Source of the DNA: Todiramphus chloris collaris
Taxonomy: Eukaryota > Chordata > Aves > Coraciiformes > Alcedinidae
Direction: 5' to 3'
Length of the DNA: 64,000 nucleotides
Assembly (NCBI GenBank): GCA_025345505.1
Contig: JANVCC010000185.1
Coordinates: forward strand, 1,680,701-1,744,700
Shown: positions 62,601 through 64,000 of the stretch, piece by piece
Numbering within the stretch: the stretch's first letter is position 1
How the letters are laid out: each line of letters starts with the position of its first letter
Notes under the pieces: model-generated
Database searches by the model: none
The model's input: the letters and a program-made list of their open reading frames with translations, nothing else
Told to the model about the DNA's origin: nothing
Made by a program: the position numbers and the translations under genes

Positions 62601-62681
62601 AAACTTACCCCAAAATAAGAGGAAAAGTGGCAGCAGGAGAGCAGCATTGTACGCCCTGGAGGTAGTTTTCTTCAATTCCAT
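29416..62681 (-). CDS. CRB2: CRB2, Crumbs cell polarity complex component 2 (complete, 13 exons)
   Basis: Crumbs proteins are apical type I membrane proteins that organise the PALS1-PATJ polarity complex at epithelial and photoreceptor junctions. Thirteen exons join in phase to 1472 codons plus stop: signal peptide (1-25), about 13 EGF-like repeats (35-558), laminin G 1 (560-735), EGF 14, laminin G 2 (790-955), EGF 15-16, laminin G 3 (1030-1195), EGF 17-21 (1203-1395), a membrane helix (about 1412-1435) and a tail ending ERLI. Many EGFs carry the calcium-binding DIDEC/DINEC pattern. Order and phases match CRB1/CRB2; the main tail ([19 protein letters not shown]) and the DENND1A neighbour identify CRB2. 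Human CRB2, from memory, has about 1285 residues, so this one has extra N-terminal EGFs. The start is the ATG with G at -3 and +4. Confidence 0.96.
29644..32528 (-). other. CRB2: CRB2 intron 12
   Basis: A 2.9-kb intron. It holds a short A run near 30460-30472 and no other feature that I can support. Open frames are short and lack splice context. Confidence 0.75.
32529..32655 (-). CDS. CRB2: CRB2 exon 12: last EGF repeat
   Basis: 127 bases from acceptor tttcctttccag to donor GTAAGC. It reads [30 protein letters not shown] and [12 protein letters not shown], a six-cysteine EGF just outside the membrane. It ends in phase 0, which allows joining to either 13a or 13b. Confidence 0.95.
32656..33116 (-). 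other. CRB2: CRB2 intron 11
   Basis: A 461-base intron with nothing further visible. Confidence 0.85.
33117..33233 (-). CDS. CRB2: CRB2 exon 11: EGF repeat with non-standard spacing
   Basis: 117 bases, acceptor cttttcccag, donor GTAAGT. It reads [20 protein letters not shown] then [19 protein letters not shown], the EGF equivalent to the cysteine-rich segment before the final EGF in CRB1. It has NFT and NCT glycosylation sequons. Confidence 0.94.
33234..34646 (-). other. CRB2: CRB2 intron 10
   Basis: A 1.4-kb intron without any further feature that I can support. Confidence 0.8.
34647..35514 (-). CDS. CRB2: CRB2 exon 10: laminin G 3 and EGFs 17-19
   Basis: 868 bases, phase 1 in and phase 2 out. 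After [14 protein letters not shown] comes a laminin-G domain with the usual [34 protein letters not shown], and [17 protein letters not shown] end. Three EGFs follow: [25 protein letters not shown] and [14 protein letters not shown]. The third is calcium-binding type (NVDDC). All cysteines expected in the EGFs are present. Confidence 0.96.
35515..36330 (-). other. CRB2: CRB2 intron 9
   Basis: An 816-base intron. Nothing else seen. Confidence 0.85.
36331..36496 (-). CDS. CRB2: CRB2 exon 9: EGFs 15-16
   Basis: 166 bases from acceptor ttctgtttttcag to donor GTAAGT, phase 0 in and 1 out. It reads [20 protein letters not shown], then [11 protein letters not shown], and the half [23 protein letters not shown] that is closed by the next exon. 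The VTWNDFHC(S/T)CPANFTG text is nearly the same as in human CRB2. Confidence 0.96.
36497..37355 (-). other. CRB2: CRB2 intron 8
   Basis: An 859-base intron; no further feature is visible. Confidence 0.85.
37356..37912 (-). CDS. CRB2: CRB2 exon 8: laminin G 2
   Basis: 557 bases, acceptor gttcttttctcttccag, donor GTAGGC, phase 1 in and 0 out. It encodes a whole laminin-G domain: [71 protein letters not shown], and ends at the first cysteine of the next EGF (SDNTCK). Several N-glycosylation sequons are present. Confidence 0.95.
37913..38737 (-). other. CRB2: CRB2 intron 7
   Basis: An 825-base intron with AT-rich middle part; no feature called. Confidence 0.85.
38738..39685 (-). CDS. CRB2: CRB2 exon 7: EGFs 12-13, laminin G 1, EGF 14
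   Basis: The largest CRB2 exon, 948 bases, phase 1 at both ends. It begins [20 protein letters not shown], a calcium-binding EGF with the extended IVWGGKNC end typical of Crumbs, then [12 protein letters not shown], a laminin-G domain ([51 protein letters not shown]) and the [23 protein letters not shown]. Exon 7 is also the first exon reachable in phase from the alternative start exon at 43775-43826. Confidence 0.96.
43775..43826 (-). CDS. CRB2: Candidate alternative CRB2 first exon with leader peptide
   Basis: ATG at 43826-43824 in good context (GCCATGA) opens [18 protein letters not shown], a hydrophobic leader of signal-peptide length, although an arginine interrupts the core. Coding part of 52 bases ends at CAG with donor GTAACG in phase 1. 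Exon 7 takes phase 1, giving ...[15 protein letters not shown] without break. The product would be about 1020 residues: no N-terminal EGF block, the same laminin G domains, membrane helix and tail. Short Crumbs forms from internal promoters are known (zebrafish crb2b short form, CRB1-B in mammalian photoreceptors). No transcript evidence is available here. Confidence 0.6.
43827..44030 (-). promoter_or_regulatory. CRB2: Putative internal CRB2 promoter
   Basis: On the - strand upstream of the alternative ATG lies a TATA-like CTATATTGG (43982-43990 region) and, about 27 bases further up, GGATTA (TAATCC on the + strand, 44016-44021), the core site of CRX/OTX photoreceptor factors. The placement is right for a TATA-type start near 43955 and a 5' leader of about 130 bases. 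This is inference from motifs. Confidence 0.4.
46383..46406. repeat. A-rich run
   Basis: A 24-base nearly pure A run with a single G, inside CRB2 intron 6. No body of a SINE or LINE could be recognised beside it. Confidence 0.8.
48360..48473 (-). CDS. CRB2: CRB2 exon 6: EGF 11
   Basis: 114 bases, phase 1 both ends, acceptor ttttccattcaaag, donor GTAATT. It closes EGF 10 (GETC) and encodes [20 protein letters not shown] and [15 protein letters not shown], a calcium-binding EGF. It can be skipped without changing frame. Confidence 0.94.
48474..49378 (-). other. CRB2: CRB2 intron 5
   Basis: A 905-base intron with no further feature. A 159-codon open frame on the + strand is featureless. Confidence 0.8.
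49379..49561 (-). CDS. CRB2: CRB2 exon 5: EGF 10 with long insert
   Basis: 183 bases, phase 1 both ends. It reads [20 protein letters not shown], then [15 protein letters not shown] and [19 protein letters not shown]. The insert between cysteines 3 and 4 (YG...FSY..A.GF.C) is a signature of the same EGF in human CRB1 and CRB2. Confidence 0.95.
49562..49979 (-). other. CRB2: CRB2 intron 4
   Basis: A 418-base intron; nothing else visible. Confidence 0.85.
49980..50119 (-). CDS. CRB2: CRB2 exon 4: end of EGF 8 and EGF 9
   Basis: 140 bases, phase 2 in and 1 out, acceptor tgctgccccacag. It encodes [33 protein letters not shown] and [14 protein letters not shown]. The GFEGDHCE / CWPG text matches the mammalian CRB2 repeat pair. 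Confidence 0.95.
50120..50662 (-). other. CRB2: CRB2 intron 3
   Basis: A 543-base intron; no feature called. Confidence 0.85.
50663..50858 (-). CDS. CRB2: CRB2 exon 3: EGFs 7-8
   Basis: 196 bases, phase 1 in and 2 out. It reads [20 protein letters not shown] then [38 protein letters not shown] and LIAS, with the last codon shared with exon 4. Both repeats are of the calcium-binding type. Confidence 0.95.
50859..53110 (-). other. CRB2: CRB2 intron 2
   Basis: A 2.25-kb intron. It includes a 9-base C run near 52497-52505 and no other feature I can support. Confidence 0.8.
53111..53812 (-). CDS. CRB2: CRB2 exon 2: EGFs 1-6
   Basis: 702 bases, phase 1 both ends, acceptor tctcttttctcgacag, donor GTACCT. 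It encodes six EGF-like repeats in a row: [70 protein letters not shown]; and [15 protein letters not shown], the last closed by exon 3. Four are calcium-binding type. One large exon coding six EGFs contrasts with the single-EGF exons that follow, and gives the protein a longer N-terminal stalk than human CRB2. Confidence 0.95.
53813..62608 (-). other. CRB2: CRB2 intron 1, 8.8 kb
   Basis: No supported exon on either strand. It contains the 62-bp perfect tandem duplication (58645-58768). The rest has moderate GC content and no recognised repeat. Confidence 0.75.
58645..58768. repeat. Perfect 62-bp tandem duplication
   Basis: Bases 58645-58706 and 58707-58768 are the same in every position. 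Absence of any difference implies a very recent event or an assembly effect. It lies in CRB2 intron 1 away from splice sites. Confidence 0.95.
62609..62681 (-). CDS. CRB2: CRB2 exon 1: signal peptide
   Basis: ATG at 62681-62679 has G at -3 and +4. It opens [20 protein letters not shown] followed by LLFWG: basic start, hydrophobic core and a likely cleavage soon after, just before the first EGF. Coding part is 73 bases, leaving phase 1 with donor GTAAGT. The frame is open further upstream but without an ATG. A possible acceptor (tttctccccag) about 45 bases before the ATG leaves room for an upstream untranslated exon. Confidence 0.92.
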
Positions 62682-63060
62682 GACAAGTCTAAGAGTGGCT
62701 GTTCTAAAAACCTCTGGGGAGAAACAGCCGTTGGAAGCGAGCAAAGACCAGCTCTCCCCACATCACGGCCGGCGGAGAGTCCTCGCTGCTGCAGGCACCC
62801 GGTGCATGCCCTGCCGAGCTGGGGACTAGCACTAACAGGGTGGACAGAGTCCTGTCCACTCGCCAGAGCTTCGCTCCTGTCCCGAACAAAGGCAAAACGC
62901 TGCCTGGATCCACGGACTGAACTGCTGCGGGCAGAGCCAGCCGGGTTAGGGGCGCGGCGGCTGGGACAGCCCAGCCTGGCCAAGCTGGAAGAGGCTGAGG
63001 AGCCGGGAGAGTCGAAGGACAAGGCAAAAAGGAAAAAGGACCTCGCGTGGGTTTTTGCTT
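62682..63060 (-). promoter_or_regulatory. CRB2: CRB2 5' leader and GC-rich promoter region
   Basis: GC and CpG content rise directly upstream of exon 1 (for example ggggcgcggcggc near 62949-62961), as in a CpG-island promoter. The exact start of transcription is not visible. Confidence 0.5.
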
Positions 63061-64000
63061 TCTGTGTTTTGAACTCCTCCTGTATAATGAAGAAAACAAA
63101 TGTGGTGTCTCCTTCCTAGCTGTGTGACGGGAGCTCAGAAGTGGCCAGGGGTCATTTCTAGGATGCAGGCTTCTGTATCAGCTCCTACTTGCGAATGAGC
63201 TCCAGACAAGGATCAATCCCAATTTTCTGATAGAGGCTGCTTTGTGTGAAGAGAAAATAAGACAAAAGCACACCGCTGATCCCTGAGCCAGACCACAGTG
63301 GGTCTTTATCGGTGTCTCTCATAGATCACGAGATGCGTGAACCCACAAGGCACACAAACCAACAAAATACACAGGACCCTCCTCCGGTTAAGGAGCAGTT
63401 GTAGAGATCACCAGAAGTATCTGCAGAACACAGGCACCAAATCACATGACCTTCTTTAGATGCATCTGTTTAGTTTTAGAAGTGGAAAAAATTATCAGTG
63501 TCCGTGGTTTTATGAGAGTAACTGGAAAAAAAGGCCACACTCAGTTATGACCTACTAAATACCTCTAAATCCACATCACAATTGGATTAAATTAACTGTA
63601 ATGAGAATTACGTACATTGCCTCGCCCTTCCACTGACAACTAAAAATAGAAGGCAGGTAAGACAGGTAAATTCCCACTTTAAAGAAGATGAGGTATATTC
63701 CTAGTTTAAAAGAAGAAATCTGCAAGACAGGAAGGAATTGGTGCAGACAGACCTAGGTCGCACATGATGAGAACAACAGCAATTCTCCGGTGAGTAACTG
63801 GTATGATCTCAGCATCCTCACAGAGCAGGGGCTGATGGGCCACGAGCAGGGCAATGGCATCTTTAGGGCACTGCTTTTACCTTCAGTGCAGAAACCAGAA
63901 CAGTGACAGCAGGAGCATTTTAACCACCAAAAACCCTGCAATTCAGGAACAAATGGTTCCTCTCACCACCCTGCCTTGCAGTGCTCCAAAGATGATATAT
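63061..64000. other. Flank upstream of CRB2
   Basis: About 0.9 kb up to the window edge with no supported exon, RNA gene or repeat. Confidence 0.6.

Noticed and set aside
62682-62744. Upstream extension of the CRB2 N-terminus
   Set aside because: The frame is open but has no ATG, only a TTG. The ATG at 62681 has a good context and begins a clean signal peptide.

Overview
This window looks like a bird chromosome segment. The evidence is a 5'-truncated CR1 LINE of the avian type with a recognisable reverse-transcriptase fragment near 20.2-21.1 kb, vertebrate-style split genes with compact introns, and the conserved DENND1A-CRB2 gene pair. The species cannot be fixed from sequence alone.

Two genes meet tail to tail. 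On the + strand, from the left edge to about 24.86 kb, lies the 3' part of DENND1A (connecdenn 1): five coding exons at 4191-4250, 8628-8716, 16812-16940, 19181-19436 and 21149-22471. Together they give the last 618 residues, the proline-rich clathrin-coat/AP-2/SH3-binding tail of this Rab35 exchange factor. The DENN domain exons lie off the left edge. On the - strand, from about 63 kb down to about 25.5 kb, lies the whole of CRB2 (Crumbs homologue 2). It has thirteen coding exons that join in phase into a 1472-residue type I membrane protein: signal peptide, about 21 EGF-like repeats, three laminin-G domains, one transmembrane helix and a short FERM/PDZ-binding tail ending in ERLI.

Two unexpected features of CRB2 deserve most attention. 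First, about 0.9 kb beyond the ordinary CRB2 tail exon (29416-29643) there is a second, intact Crumbs tail exon (28299-28517). It has the same phase, a good branch point and acceptor, its own transmembrane segment and a cytoplasmic tail that resembles CRB1 rather than CRB2. The gene therefore appears able to make two proteins with the same ectodomain and different intracellular tails. Second, intron 6 holds a candidate alternative first exon (43775-43826): a start codon in good context, a hydrophobic leader and a phase-1 donor that joins in frame to exon 7. It would give a short CRB2 of about 1020 residues without the N-terminal EGF block, and a TAATCC (CRX/OTX-type) site and TATA-like box sit just upstream.

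The remaining sequence is intron, UTR and flank. It holds simple repeats, a perfect 62-bp tandem duplication, a GC-rich intronic island with a 12-bp minisatellite, and several AT-rich, homeodomain-site-rich stretches that resemble conserved non-coding elements. The latter is plausible because in human DENND1A sits beside LHX2. I saw no tRNA, rRNA, CRISPR or virus-derived element.
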